A DNA stretch of 64,000 nt from the NCBI RefSeq assembly GCF_018873765.1, contig NC_057923.1:11544413-11608412 (forward strand), written 5' to 3'. Position 1 is the first letter of the stretch. Every line of letters begins with the position of its first letter. Made by a program: the position numbers and the translations under genes. Origin of the DNA: Telopea speciosissima. Taxonomy: Eukaryota; Streptophyta; Magnoliopsida; Proteales; Proteaceae. The notes under the pieces were generated by a model. It ran no database searches. It was not told the origin of the DNA and saw only the letters and a list, made by a program, of their open reading frames with translations. Below, one piece after another: positions 11,151-26,100 of this stretch.

Positions 11151-14100
11151 ATGGGGAATTTTCTGGCCAGTTTTCTGGGCAAGGAAGAACCACCACCACC
11201 TATGGTTTTGGTTCCGCCCCTATTTGATTTCCCTCCTTTGATTTCACGTACCAGGTGAACACAACAGAACTTCATCGTTTATGCTATTTTTTCTTTTCTT
11301 CGTTTCCTTTATTTATTTCTCTGGGCAGGTGTTTCTGCCGACTTCCTTTGGAAAACAACAATAGAACAGAAACGAAATGTTGCTGAAAATAGATCAATCA
11401 GGATGAACATTCGATATTTGTTTTATTATTTATCAAACAATTGCTATTAATTCTCAATTTTATATTTTCTTAAGACTGCATTGGATTTCAGTGTAACACT
11501 GTCATTTGGAGTTCTCTTTATGTCAGGAGTGAGAAGCAAAGATTATTTCAGGGAACCACTTAAAAAAAAAAAGACCCATAAGTTGAATCCAGTACCAGTT
11601 GGTAGTTTTACTATTTAGGTTATAGTAATTTATAATGTTACAATGGATTAGCACAGAGAGAGATTAATGTGCCTGAAACTGTTCTTTGAATATGCTATGT
11701 GTGGTTTTCATAAACTTGTGGACAGATCAACATTGTGCTCCTGTAGGCTATGTTTTGTAATACTTTATTTTCATCTCCTCTGTAGTACTGAACGTCTGAA
11801 CCGATCAAGTTCTTGTTGTCTCAATGTTCATTTTCTTTATGACCATCCCGTGTGCCTATTTCATACTATTTGTATAGTGTATTTTCTCTATATCTGTTAA
11901 TTAAGTATTGTGTCATGTTCACATATTATATTTCTAGATTAATCTAACTGTCTAACCTTTAAACAAAAGAATAAAAAGGAAACATTCAAGTTCTTGTTGT
12001 CTCAATGTTCATTTTCTTCATGACCATCCAGTGTGCCTATTTCATACTATTTGTGTAGTGTATTTTCTCTGTATCTGTTAATTAAGTATTGTGTCATGTT
12101 CACATATTATATTTCTGGATTAATCTAACTGTCTAACCTTTAAGCAAAAGAATAAAAAGGAAACACTATAGAATGGTTTAATAGATCTAAATCATTTCAA
12201 ATTTTCAACAATTTTGCTTTATCAATGGACCTATTCCCCTTGAACAGACTGTAAAGGTCTTTTCTTGAACCTTTATCAATCCCTAACATATGGTTTATTT
12301 TGGTTGTCCAAGCAATCTATATATTTGGCAGCTTTTTGATTCGTCACCAACTAAAATTTGCTCTTACTGGACAGTCTTCACAATCCCTTAATTTCATGAT
12401 AGGTGGTGGCGTGGTGTCTGGAAACACTAGAAACAGTAAATTTTTTATATTGTCGTTAACCAAATCATGCAAAGTTCACCAATTAGATTGATCAAGAGCT
12501 GGAACTTGACAATTGGTTCCATTACATTGCTTTAACGCCTTGATGACAATAAACGCCGCCACTTTTCAGGTCATTGTTGATACAGAGAACAGGCCCATTT
12601 GCCCATGCAAGCCTTTCCATAATTTCCCTTCCTCATATTATACTAGTTCTAATTGTGTATTGTTACTGAATTTTTAAAATTATGCAGGATGTTGGAATCA
12701 TCATATGACTTGTTATTTGGAAAGCTTGCATTGAAATGCCTTTTCGAGGACTACTTTGAACAAGCAGGGCATTTTAGCACAAGAATTATGCTAAAGCCAA
12801 TTGATGATCCTAGCGTAGATCTGATTGCAACTGTATCCATCAATCTTATAGTTATTTTTTGCTGACTACTCAATATTATTCCGTGTCTACTATTTTCTTT
12901 TCATTTATTATTCTATATCTAGTATTTTGGCTGATATAGTCAAAGGTTTATCTGAAGAGATGAAAGCGATGAAGCAACAAATAAATACAATGTCTCAGCC
13001 TGGGTATCTCACCCTTACAGCCTATCTCAGGACAGTAATGTTGCAAAACAACAATATCTTTATTTTATAAACCGTGGGAGGCTCAATGGAGCTCTTACAT
13101 ATTTATAGCCTTATGGCTGAATAGAAAAAAACATACTCAAATTATGACTCAAAATAGAACTAGGACTTCTAAGTTCTTACTAGGATTCAAACTTGCACTA
13201 GGAATCCTAATTTGAATTACAACTCAATAAAAGACTAACTAAAAGATCAAATAAAAATCTAATTAAAACCCTAACTTCAACCCACGATTTAGTGCTGATG
13301 TAGGGGAATCCCTACACCTACCCGATGCCTACTCTACTGCTGGTGTGGAGAAGAATCCCTACACCTGCGCCTGGTTTTGGACAGACAAGTTACACCAGGA
13401 CCTCATCTTGAATGTCCCTGGTTAAATCATGTATGATAGGCACAAACAAATAAGGGCTTAAAGTTGACCCTTGATGTAACCCAATTGTAATTGGGAATTC
13501 ACTACTGTGACCCCCCCCCCCCCCCACGCTTCTCACACTAGTCACCACGTCATCATACATTTCTTTAATTATGTCCACATACTTACTCAAAACACTTCTC
13601 TTTTCTAATACTTGCCAGATTAACTCCCTAGGTACCTTGTCATATGCTTTTTCTAGGTCAATAAAAACCATATGGAGATCCTTCTTGCAGACTTTAAATC
13701 TTTCCATGAGCCTCCTAAGCAAGTAAATAGCTTCTATCGTGGATCTACTTGGTATAAAACCAAATTGGTCCTCCGAAATAGTAGATTCTCTTCTTAGGTG
13801 GGCTTTTTTTTTCTTATATATTTAGAGAACATGAGTGGTCAAAATATAATTCATATGGGAAATGTGTGTTATGATTAGAAATAGTATGACCTTATGAAAG
13901 AACCCCCCTCAGTTTTTCTGTTATTATATTGTTGTTATTGTTATTAGGGTAAGATCCCTTAAGTTGATTCTTAAGGTTTAGTTTTTCTGCTATTATATTG
14001 TTGTTATTGTTAGTGGGTTAAAATCCTTTAAGTTAGTTATTCAGGTTTTTTGGGACTTTGACTTTAACTTTCTTACTGACTTCCATCTTTCTGACTATGC

Positions 14101-17100
14101 TTGATGAAAATCTAAAACTTTTTCCTCTTATTAACTGAAATATAATTTTATTCCTTCATCTCTTTGCATGGAACACATATTATGACCTTTTTCTGGTGGT
14201 GTAACTATTTGCTTTTTTTTTTTTGAAAAACCAAGTGAGAATTTCCACCATGGAGATATGTTCTTCTTAACCTGTTCAGGTTTCAGGTCCACTTGATCAT
14301 AATACTAAAGAGAATATTGTGGGAAATGCTTTGTTTCGGTGGCAAAGGTAAGGATTGTAGCTCCTTCAGATCAACCATTCCTTCAAGTTAATAACATTTA
14401 AGAATGAATTCAACCGGTTGTATGTTGTTTCCTTATGTGGACAGGGATGTTGATGATCCTCATACATTCATGGATCTCTTTGTGTCAACTTCTCAACCGT
14501 AAGAAAACAGTTTAACAAAGTAGAGATATCTTGTATTCTTTTATGTTAGAGTTAAGATCCTTTTCTGTTACTATTTTTGGTGTTATTCTTAACATTTTCT
14601 GTACATCTTCTTACTTAGGATTTTGCGCATGAGGTCATGTGCTTATTATCCTAAATATGGATTCGGTGCATTTGGCATTTTCCCATTATTAATAAACAAA
14701 AGGTGTGTCTACTTTATCTGAGGCATGGTGATACGACATTATGTCATACGTGCTGAGAATTAGCTTGTATATATAATTTGTTCTCGAGTGGATTTCTCTT
14801 GCAGGGTATGTTCAGAAGATTATGGTGTTACGGGCTTGAGATACGGGTCAGGAAATTTATCTTTTGGAGCTACAATGATCCCCTTCTATTGTATGTGACT
14901 GGTATGAGTTTGGTCTTCTCATTATTTTCCTTAACTTCATTGGCATCTGTATTGTAAATTATGAAATTTGTTTCATGTCACTATATGCTAAATCATGGTT
15001 TAAGGTTATCCTGTAAGATTCCAAGTCCTGTGGCACAAGAATTGGCAACTTCGATCAAATGTTTACTGCAGATCACAGTTAAGTAGTTTGATTTGGTTGA
15101 TAGGATCCATCCCCGTCTGTTTGGGAACGATTGGGACTGTCCTAGACCTTCCTGACGTCTTAAAACATTGTGCCATATTGATTGCCTAATTAGGACTTAA
15201 GGTCCAGCAGATGATAGCCAGTGAACAAAGTAGGCTGTTTTCTATTTAGTTGAGTCATTTTTGTAGCATATGAAATGTGTTCTATTTATTATCACCAAAA
15301 GAAAAGGAAAGGGAGCCGTAGAGAGGGAAGGAAAAGGAGAGGGAGGGTAGGAAGGAAGAGGATCAGTCCTTAAATGTATTATAAATTTTGCTGAGAGATT
15401 TATGCTTTAACAGTTCTATATTTTGGGAGCTCTTGCTGGCAAAAAGTATTGATGTTTGCAGTGTAACATGGTTCTGTCCGTTATAGAAGATTTACTTGCT
15501 TGCAAGCTTAGCTTCTGGCTTAAGTCTTTCCTTAACATGTTATTTAGATATGCATTAGTGCTTTAGTGGTGATATGTCATCATTGCAACCGCAGCTGCTG
15601 CAACTGGTTTTATGTCTATCTTATTGTTGTTAGTTGACGGGGATTGTAGATAACCAAGGTTCTCGTATTGGACGTAAGGCTAAATGTATTGAACTAAGAT
15701 AGGGTCTTGAAGGAGATAGTTATGAAGAATCAGTTTTAGAGGGTTGTGTAAAAAACTATTGGGGGAATAAGAAGTCCCAATGGGACTGAAAGGGGGAAAA
15801 AGGATTGATGATAGTCTATGGATGGACAGATAGATCTTAAATAATATCAATGGCTGCTGGACTGAGAAACCAAAGAAAATTAGGTTTCAGAAGAACAAAA
15901 GAATGAAGAAGAAACTAATTTCTGATGCAATCCCGGGTCACAAAACCTTGTTTTGGGATTTCTGTGGACTCACAAGAATACTAGATAGCTCAAATTAAGA
16001 GTTTAGTGGCAAATCTGTAAATATTGTGAAGTTCAAGATCCTTTAAGAGACAAATAAACTCAATGGCAGAATAGTAATCAAACCCAAAAGCATAGTTCAA
16101 AAACTTGCCGAGATCTTGAGAAACTCAAGCTGGTCTAGACGAGATAGCATGCGAAATAGAAAAATGCAATGTTTCGAAAAACTCGTCTGTGATATCGAAT
16201 ATTTCGAGAAATCTCGAATATTATGAGAATCTTGACCTCATTAGTACTCATAGAGTCATAGTATTGTATTGTTGGGACTTGGGAGTTGAGACGTGGAAGA
16301 CTAGGATAGTAAGGTCTCTATGACTTATGTATTATTCATTGTACTTGGGTTGGGTGTCTATGTGTAAACAGCTTTGATATGAATGCTTGAGTGATTAGAA
16401 TCGATCACCCAAGCCCCTTTATTTATAATAACTTGAAGTAAATCTGATCAAAGTACAAATAGGAATAATAACACCTCAGTCCTAGTCCTACTAGGAATTC
16501 CTAATACAACTAGGAATGCGAGAATAGGACTCGGCTGAGGGTAAAACAATAAAAATAAAATAAAAGTAAAGAATCTAATCTGACTAGTACTACTCCTAAC
16601 ATGACTAGGACTAATCCTAATCAGCTAGGACTAGTAGGACTAATCCTAATCAAACTAGGACTATTGGGTAAGCAGCCTATTTCAACACTCCTCCTCAAGT
16701 TGGAGCAAAGATGTCGATCATGCCCAACTTGACTAGATTGGGATGAAACAATTTTTCAGACAATCCTTTGGTGAAGATATCAACAAGTTGATCCGCAGAT
16801 GTCACAAAGGGAATACAAATCAGCCCAGCTTCGAACTTCTCTTTGATGAAATGACTATCCACCTCAACATGCTTGGTACGATCATGCTGTACTGGGTTGT
16901 GTGCTATACTGATGGCAGCCTTGTTGTCGCAGTACAACATCATAGGAAGACGAATAGGAACACCAAGATCTTGTAGCAAACCTTTAAGCCATAGTAACTC
17001 ACAAATACCTTGTGCCATAGTTTGAAACTCAGTTTCGGCACTAGAACGAGCAACCACATTTTGCTTCTTGCTATGCCATGTAACAAGATTTCCACCTACA

Positions 17101-20100
17101 AAGGAGCAATACTCAGAAACAGACTTCCGATCTGCAGTACCAACCCAATCAGCATCAGTGTATGCTTCTATCTGTAGATGACCATGAGTAGACAAAAGAA
17201 TTCATTTTCCAGGAGCTGACTTCAAATAGTGCAAGATACGAAGAACAACCTCCATATGAGAAGAGTAGGGATTATGCATAAACTGGCTCACAGTACTCAC
17301 GGCGACAACAATGTCAGGACGCGTGTGTGAAAGATAAATCAGCTTCCCTACAAGTCTTTGGTACCGGCCTTTATCAACGGGCTCGCCCTCTTTCTCCTTG
17401 AGTTGAACAGTAGGCAAGGTTCGAGAACTCGCGAGATCTCGCCGAGATCTCGCCGAGTTTCTCGGATTTTTGAAATCTCGAGACGAGATTGCTTGCGAGT
17501 CTCAAAAGTGCACTATCTCGGCGAGATCTCGGCGAGATCTCGCCGAGATCTCGGATCTCGGTTGGATCTCGGTTGGATCTCGGTTTCAACCCATTATTTT
17601 AACCTACCTACCACTTAAATACCTTACCTAATTGGACAAAACTCGACATATCTCGGCGAGATCTCGGCGAGATCTCGGTAAGATCTCGGCGAGATCTCGG
17701 ATCTCGGGTCCAAATCTTGGGTTGACCCAAAGTTGAGGCTTCGAGTTGAAAAAAAAAATGCACCAACTCGGCGAGATCTCGGCGAGATCTCGACTCGTCT
17801 CGGTTTTTCCAAGAGTCGAGTTGGCACCGAGACCCGAGTTTTAGTACCTTGACAGTAGGGTCCATAGGAGTATCTGAAGGATGATAGCCTAGCAACCCGG
17901 TCTCAGCCAATAAGTCTAGGACATACTTCCTTTGGGAGAGAAAAATGCCTTTAGAAGATCTGGCTACTTCAATCCCAAGAAAGTATCGTAGTTTCCCTAG
18001 ATCTTTAATCTCAAATTCTTGTCCAAGGAAGGTCTTCAACCTTCTGATCTCATCACTATCATTGCCAGTAACCACTATATCATCAACGTAGACTATAAGA
18101 ACAGTGAGTTTTTCACCAACCTTCTTTATAAAGAGTGTGTGATCAGCATTACTCTGCTTATAGCCCACAGAAATCATGGCCTTGTGGAACCGGTCAAACC
18201 ATGCTCTAGGTGACTGCTTCAGACCATAAAGTGCACGCTTCAGTCTACATACTTTTCCTTGGTTTCTGTCACAAGAGAACCCTGGTGGAATGTCCATATA
18301 CACCTCCTCATCCAGTGTTCCATTTAGGAATACATTTTTTACATCTAGCTGCTGCAAATCCCATCCAAGGTTGACTGCACAAGATAATAACACACGAACA
18401 GTATTTAACTTTGCAACAGGTGCAAAAGTTTCCTGGTAATCAATGCTATATGTCTGAGTAAACCCCTTGGCCACGAGTCGTGCCTTATACCTATCCACAG
18501 TGCCTTCCACCTTCTGTTTCACCACAAACACCCATTTACATCCAACGGTTTTCTTCCCAGGTCGAAGAACCACAAGCTTCCTGCCAATTGTTAGGAATAC
18601 GAACAGAAGAAAGAGAGGAAACAAAGGCACGACAGGACGGGGAAAGGGAATCATAAGAAACAACATGAGATATGGGATGCTGAGTGCAAGTTCTGACACC
18701 TTTGCGAAGAGCAATAGGTAAGTCAGGATCATTACCAGGTGGAGAGGCAGGTTCTGGATCTGGGTTTGGCAATTGGATGGGTACTGGAGCAACAGTTGAT
18801 TGAACCTGCTTATGTTTCCTTGCATAGGTCTTCGCATTACTGGCATCAATCCTCCTTTGAAATTCACTAATAGTCCTCTGGAGAGGAGTCTGGACCGGGG
18901 TAGATTGCTCCCCCTGAATAGAAATGGTCTCCCCCTGTATAGGAACCTCTCCCCCTGATTCAAGGGGAGTACTAGGGGCAGGCCGAACTGGTTTAGACTC
19001 ATGGTAAACAGACTGAAGTGGAGGTGGAGAGTCAATAGTCAGCACATCTTCACTAACACTCTCCCCCTGAAGAGGTGAGGACCCATAATATGGAACATTT
19101 TCATGAAAGACAACATCCATGCTGACAAAAGTCCTGCGGGATGGAGGGTAGTAACATTTGTACTCCTTTTGGGTAGCAGAGTAACCTAAGAAAATGCAGC
19201 GGAGGCTACGTGGGTCAAGTTTATCAGGGGACCTTGTATCCCTAGCATAACAAACGCAGCCAAACACCTTAGGTGGGACTATAAAGGAAAAAGAGCCAAG
19301 TAATAGCTCAATAGGAGCTTTTGAAAGAAGAACCCGACTGGGCAACCTATTAATTAAATAGACTGCAGTAAGGACAACATCCCCCCAATAAAGGGAAGGG
19401 ACATTGCGAGCAAACATAAAGGCCCTAGTTTTTTCTCTCAGCCACACCATTTTGGGCTAGAGTGTCGACACAGCTGGTCTGATGGAGGATTCCATGTGCA
19501 GCAAGGTATTTTTGGAATTGACCTTCCATATACTCTTTCCCATTGTCACTCCTCAAAATTTGAAGAGTGGCATTAAACTGGGTTTTAATCAGTTGATGAA
19601 AGTGTTGAAAACATAAAAAAACTTCACTCTTTGTGTGCATAAGGTATACCCAAGTGAACCTAGAATAGCAGTCAATGAAAGTGACATACCACCGATGGCC
19701 AGTCAGGGAAGCTTTCCTACTAGGCCCCCACACACCAGTATGAACAATATGAAATAAGGAAGAGGATCTTTTATTAGAAATAGGATAAGTTGAACGCGTC
19801 TGTTTAGCCAAGACACAAGGCTCACAAAAAAATTCTTCCTTATTACAGTCTTTAACTAATGCTGGAAATAAATTTGATAAAGTATCTAAGGGGGGATGGC
19901 CTAGTCTAGAGTGCCATTTATGTAAATCAGAAGAGAAAGATGCCGAAGGTAAAGCTTGAGTAGGATCGCCATCAAGCAGGTACAATCCGCCATGCACTTT
20001 ACCCGATCCAATCGTCTTCCCCGAGACCAGGTCCTGAAAAACACAGTGAGTGGGGAAAAATGTCACTTTATAATTCAGGGATTTAGTGATACTGCTAATG

Positions 20101-23100
20101 GAAAGAAGGTTAGTTGTAAATTTGGGAATATGCAACACAAATGACAGTGTAAGGGAAGGAGAACAACCAATGTCTTTTCCCTGAGATGGAGGAGAGGGAC
20201 CCATCAGCAATTTTGACTTTATCCTTACCAGAGGCAGGAGAATATGTATTAAAAAGGCTAGAAGTACCTGTCATGTGATTAGTAGCACTGGAGTCAATGA
20301 TCCATGGAGTGGATACTACTGATGCACAATGACCAGCAAAAGAAATACATGTACGGGCAAAGAAGGAACCTGAATTGGCAGCAGACGTAGTAGAGGCAGC
20401 TGATGTGTTCAACATACGACGCAAAGCCTGGAGTTTTTCCGGGGAGAAACCAATGTTAGCAGTGGGAGTTGGAGCTACACTTTCAGTATGATTGGTTTTG
20501 TTTTTAGACTTAGCATGACCACGTTTGGCCTCAAAATCAGCTGGCTTCCCATGTAATTTCCAATGCTGAGCCTTAGTGTGATATGGTTTGTGACAATGCT
20601 CACACTTAACAGGCTCTTTGGTAGTGGTAGTGGAAGCAGCAACACTATCAGAAGAAGCAACAGGAGTCGGACCAGCAGTCTGTAAGGTTGATCTCTCAAC
20701 TTTAGGAGTAATCATCATGGCAGCCCTTTGTGTCTCTTCACTGTGAACATAAGAAAAAGTCTCCTCTAAAGTAGGGGTGTCAATGGGTCGGGTTGGGCTG
20801 GGCCTGCCTAAACCCTGACCCTAACCCTAGAGGCCTTAAACCCTGACCCTGACCCTGACCCAACCCTGGCAGGGCCAAGAAACCCTCAACCCTGACCCGA
20901 CTGCCAGGGTTTTCCCTAACCCGGCCCCGCCCGGCCCCACCCTATCGGGTCAGGTTGGCCATGATTGACCCTGTCTTGACCCTGTTTTGACCCTGTCTTT
21001 ACTAAATGCATCTCAATCAATTTTAACAAGTATTTGCATCTGAATTTGTTGATGACTAGCTTCTTTCAAGCCTATATAGGGAAAAAAAATGAAGGAGAAA
21101 AAAATTTCAAAGTGTAGTCCTGGAAACATATTCAAGTCTAAAAGATTGGGAAGATTGGATGGTGGGGTAATTGATTGCATGTAGATGATGCTATTAGGAT
21201 TTAAAACAGCAATGAACAGCTCATCCAGTTTCGCTTGTCCTCAATCACCCCCAACTTCCTCTTGCTATCTACCCAATATCTTTTTTATTAGAAATGCATG
21301 TAATTGTTTCTGTATCATCAAGTAGGTGATAATTTCTCTAAAGATATCATAGCAATAAGAGTTTTGCAGGTAAGGCGATGCAGAGCAGTCCTAATATAGC
21401 TAGGAAAATACAGTCAAGTCACAAGTGTATTACCAGGATACTGTTACAATCAAAAGACAACAAATGGACTTTACAAAGATCCTAACCATTCATGCCTCCA
21501 TTGACTTTTCAAATAATGGATTCCAAGGGGAAATTCCAAATGTGATAGGAAATCTCACTTCTCTCTACGTTCTTTACTAACAAAGAAATATTCTCCTTCC
21601 CCTTTCTTTTGGGAGCATTAAACAAACTTTCAGGAATTCTCTCGAAACAAAATCCCTTGCACAGATAAAATTTTGTTTCTGGCGATTAAGAAATTGAAGG
21701 AAAGAGAATAGCGATCCGAGTTGGAACTGCTTTAGTTTTACTTTAATCCCAGCTTGAAATTAAAGCTGTAACTTTTAACTCACGAACAGAACGATTTATT
21801 AACTTTCCTGATGCGCTAACACAAAATCTTTTCTTGTTTCAGATGCAACAAGTGATGGAAACAAACAAAGTCCACACGTATAACTTTCTTTGTAGCTCAA
21901 TCTCTATTCTCTACTACAAATACAGAAACCTTCCGAGGAGCCAAAACCAGGATCTCTGTTTCTGAACGATATCCCGTCAAACAACGAACGAACGATCTCG
22001 GGAGGAGAAAAAAAAAAAAAAAAAAACTAGAAGATCCCCGAAGTTTCAAAATTTGAATCACTAGCTTCCTTCCTTCCTTCCGTGAAACAAAATAGCTGAA
22101 CACAATATCACAGAGGAATCCCTTTCAGAACTGTTTATCCTCGGAGGCAGGCCTTTCAAAAAGATTAATGCGATTTTTGCCTCCTTCCCAAGATTCGATC
22201 TTGGTCTCCAAAAAAGTAAGAAAGAAAACCTGGGAAGGAGGTAGAGGAAGAGGTGAAATAGAGATGAAGGGAAGGATAATTTCGAAAGGGTAACAAGGGT
22301 ACGACATAGCAAGGCCTCTGCATTGACTGTGTTTTGTTTTCCTAGCTATATTTGAGCTTGATAATTCCAATCATAGCTTAGCTTGGTCATGAACATACCT
22401 GTGTCAAGAGAGTACCGTAGCAGGTCGAGTGGAGGAGCAATGCCTTGATCGTAGCAGGAAAGGAGGAAGTGCTGAAGAGTGAAAACGAAATTGGATGTCT
22501 TAAGTGGCGCCTTCCTCAAGGATGAAGAGTGAAAACGAAATTGGGTATTAGGGTTCACTAGTTTACCCTCAAGAGATGGGCGTTTTTGTCTTTTCAGTGA
22601 TAAAGTGATACACTATTATAACTCTACATTGCCTATACCTAATACAGGGTCGGGTCCGGGCCGGGCTGGGCTAAGCCCGGGGTCTTATCCCGGACCCGAC
22701 CCGACCCTGCTAGGGTCAGCCAAAATCTCCACCGTAACCCGTCCTTCGGGCTGGCAGATCAAGGTCGGGTCTGGGCCGGGCTCAGGGCGGGTTCGGGCGG
22801 GTTCAGGCCAGCTGGGCATTATTGACACCCCTACTCTAAAGTGGGGAAAGGAACCCGTCCAAGGACTTGCACTCGAATAGGGTCATAGTCATCATTGAGG
22901 CCAGCCAGAAAATCATAGACACGGAATTGGTTTACATAGGTGTGGTAGGCAGTAATATCAGCAGTAGTAGTAGGTTGGAATCGAGCATAATGATCCAATT
23001 GCTGCCATAAACACTTGAGGGCAGCATAGTATTTAGTAACAGACATCTCCTTTTGAGTAGTGGTTTGGAGTATCTTCCTGATTTCATAAACCTGAGCACC

Positions 23101-26100
23101 ACGTCCTGATCGACCATAAGTTCTCTTGACGGCAGTCCATATCTGAGTAGCAGTGTCAAGGAGGAGATATTGACTGGATAGATCAGTGGTCATAGAATTT
23201 AAAACAAATGACATCACCATAGCATCGTTCACAACCCATTTAGTACGGGCAACACCTTCTTCAGCTGGTTGTTTGGTGGTGCCAGTAAGATGGCCAGTGA
23301 ATCCCCTACCAACCACAGTCAAGGATAGTGATCTGGCCCAGATTAAATAATTTGTACCATCAAGCTTGATGGCAACAGCATAGGGAAGGAAGTCATTCCT
23401 AGTCTGACCATCCCCTCCAGAAGTAGTAGTAGTTGATGAGCACATTTATGTGTGAAATCTTAGGGCATAAAACATATATTTTACCACATTGGACAGAGTT
23501 ACTCGGTGCTTTCTTGTGCTTTTCAGGTTTTAGGTGAATTCTTGTGAAAATGGAGGAGATGATGCTAAGGAAATGTTTTTAAACTGTTTAGATGTGTTAA
23601 TGGCTTAGATGCGTAGCCCATCGAATCAGCTTCGCAATGGTTCAAACGGCACTTGATTCCGAGTTGAAATGAAGAAGTTACGGTCGTTTCCATAACGAAG
23701 TACGAAAATGGTCTGTAGGGGTTTATTTGTAATTATTGACAATCGGATAGGGACAAAATGAAGCAAAAGTTCAGATGCCAGGGGTCTTAACGTAATAACC
23801 AGAAGTCACATTTCTTGTACCCGAAAGATTCCATTTGGAGGGCTCTGGACAGTCCAACTTCAACTTGAGATATCTTGGCTCCCGAACTCCAAATTGGACG
23901 AAATTTGGGTTTATTTTGGGTGATTTTTCGCAAGGAACACAATGGTGAGGCCTATATAAGCACCCCATGCTCCACGTTTTCTGAAGGACAGAATGGGTAT
24001 TTTATTTATTCTTGAAGGAATCCTAGTCATCACCCTTACTCTCTCTCTCCTCCAACTTCTCAAGGGCACTTCTAGAATTCTACTTGGGATAGATTTATTT
24101 TGAAAGATATTCTCTCACCTATGGAAAGTTGAAAAATCAAAGATGCTTTGATTTTATTGCTTGGAGAAGATATCTACAAAGAAAAGGAAGCACTTGTTAG
24201 AATTGGAAGTTTATTTTTCTAGAAATACAAGGTCTATGTAAACAATCTTCTCTTCTTCTTCTTTCTATTTTTTTCTTTTTTCTTAGGATTCAAGGCATTG
24301 TAAAAGAGGAAGGAGAAGAGAATATTCTCTTTTCTTAGGGAATATTTCTCCTACACTTCCCTCTTCTCTCTTCTCCTCTCTTCCCTTTATAAATACCCCT
24401 TGCCCTCTGGGTTGTAAGGAGTTAGTTTTAGTTCAGTTTTTAGTTAGTTTCTAGTTCAATTTTAATTCAATTTTTTAGTGTAATTTTTATTTCATTCACT
24501 TAGTGAAATTTTCTCTTCTTTTCCTATTTTTGGCTTAAGTTCTTAGTTTTGATTTCATAAGTCTAGTTTAATGATTGTAATAGTTTTAGTTTAAAGCTTC
24601 CTAGTCTAAGTTCCTATGTTGATGACAAGACATGGAGATTTAGAAGAAGAAGCCATGGTGAGTTTATTTAAGTATTCAAGCACATCAAGGTATCTCATTC
24701 TCTAAACCCTTAATCTCATTCTCCCTTTCCTCTATCTCTCTCTATCTTCTTCTTCTTCTCCCTCTATTTCTTTTATTTTTTTTATATGGTTGTGGTATGT
24801 GGATGCACTTTTATTCCCTTATTTCTTTTTATGTGATTATGAAGTGTGGCTGCGCTTTTGTTATTCCTTTCAATTCGCTTTAGTTTGATAGGTTAGATGC
24901 TCAAGTGTTAGGACGCCAATTTAATCCCTTAATTTTGTTAGATGCTTATGAGTTAGGATGCATTAATTTTCATTAGTTTAATTAGTTTAATTTAACACTT
25001 TAATTTGGTTCACTTTGCATTACTTTTAAGTTAATTAAATAGAGTGTCGTATATCTCCTCGTGTTCGACCCGTAGCTACGATTGACCCGTACGCTTGCGG
25101 TATTATTTTAACTCAAACAAGTTTTTGGCGCCGTTGCCGGGGAGATTATTGACCACTTTATTTTTTTGATTTTTAAGTAATTCGAAGTGCTTTAGTTTCT
25201 TCTCTTTGTCCTCTTTCTTTTTAAAAAAAAAAAAAAATTTTGAAAACCTCCTCTTGTTTCTTTTCTGTTTCAATAGTGTGCGCCCAATCTAAAGTCCTTC
25301 ATATGCCCAAACCCAGCCAATCTTGGTTCCCCTTGATTCGTTGGGTGGTTTGGATTGGCATGTGACTTATCTTTGGAGGTGACCACTCTTGATAACAGGA
25401 AAGCGACATAGTGAGAGCGTTGGAAACATAAACGTATAGTAGTCCTCCACCCTACATCCGAATCCATTTGGAGTCGCCCGTAGGTGGCTCGTGAAGACTA
25501 TACGGGTTCCCTTGCTGTCAACCTATATGGCAACCTTACAGCTTTGGAACCATTGTTTCGATTTCTGAGGGATAGATGCACTATCTACCTTGGGCTCCCT
25601 CTTGTTTTTAGTATTTTTTTTTTTCTTGTCTTTTATTTTTCTTTAAACTTTTTTTTATGGGAGACTTCAATTTGGGATAGGTGTTTAATTTAGAATAATG
25701 GGAGATACACTTCCAAATAAGACTTTGGGGGAAAGATGGACCTATGCTAAGGCAACCATGATTTTGGAGGAAACGTTTAAACAGGTTAGGGAAGCCAAAA
25801 GTAGTGAGAGAGAGAACAATTTTGCACCACCCCAGTACAATTTTGCTCCCCAACCCAACTATGGGCTTTCGGGAAATTTTGATTGGTCACTTCCCCAGAC
25901 AATCCATGTTATGGAAGGATGCCCTAATCTTTATGGGGGTAGCTATGGTGATGAGAATGTGAGTTCTCAATTTCAATACAATTCTTTTGGCACTTACAAT
26001 CAGGGGTGGAGTGATCATCCCGATTTTTTGTGGGATCAATGGAATAACCAAGCTGGACCACCCAATTTCCAATATCATGGTCAGTTTGGTCCTCCAATGC

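Noticed and set aside
17358..17827. Open frames rich in SRRD/RSRR residues on both strands
   Set aside because: They are translations of the GAGATCTCGGC palindromic repeat, not SR-type proteins.
20800..20900. CCCTGACCCTAACCC array, telomere-like on the minus strand
   Set aside because: The units are irregular and lie at the subterminal part of the hAT-type element, where such words are characteristic of the family.
23771..23968. Identical 65-codon minus-strand frames in both 1,686-bp LTRs (also 28,673-28,870)
   Set aside because: They are duplicated only because the LTRs are duplicated. They are antisense to the element and overlap its TATA region.
25270..25467. Minus-strand frame in the LARD leader
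   Set aside because: It lies in the untranslated leader of a plus-strand element and matches nothing I recognise.
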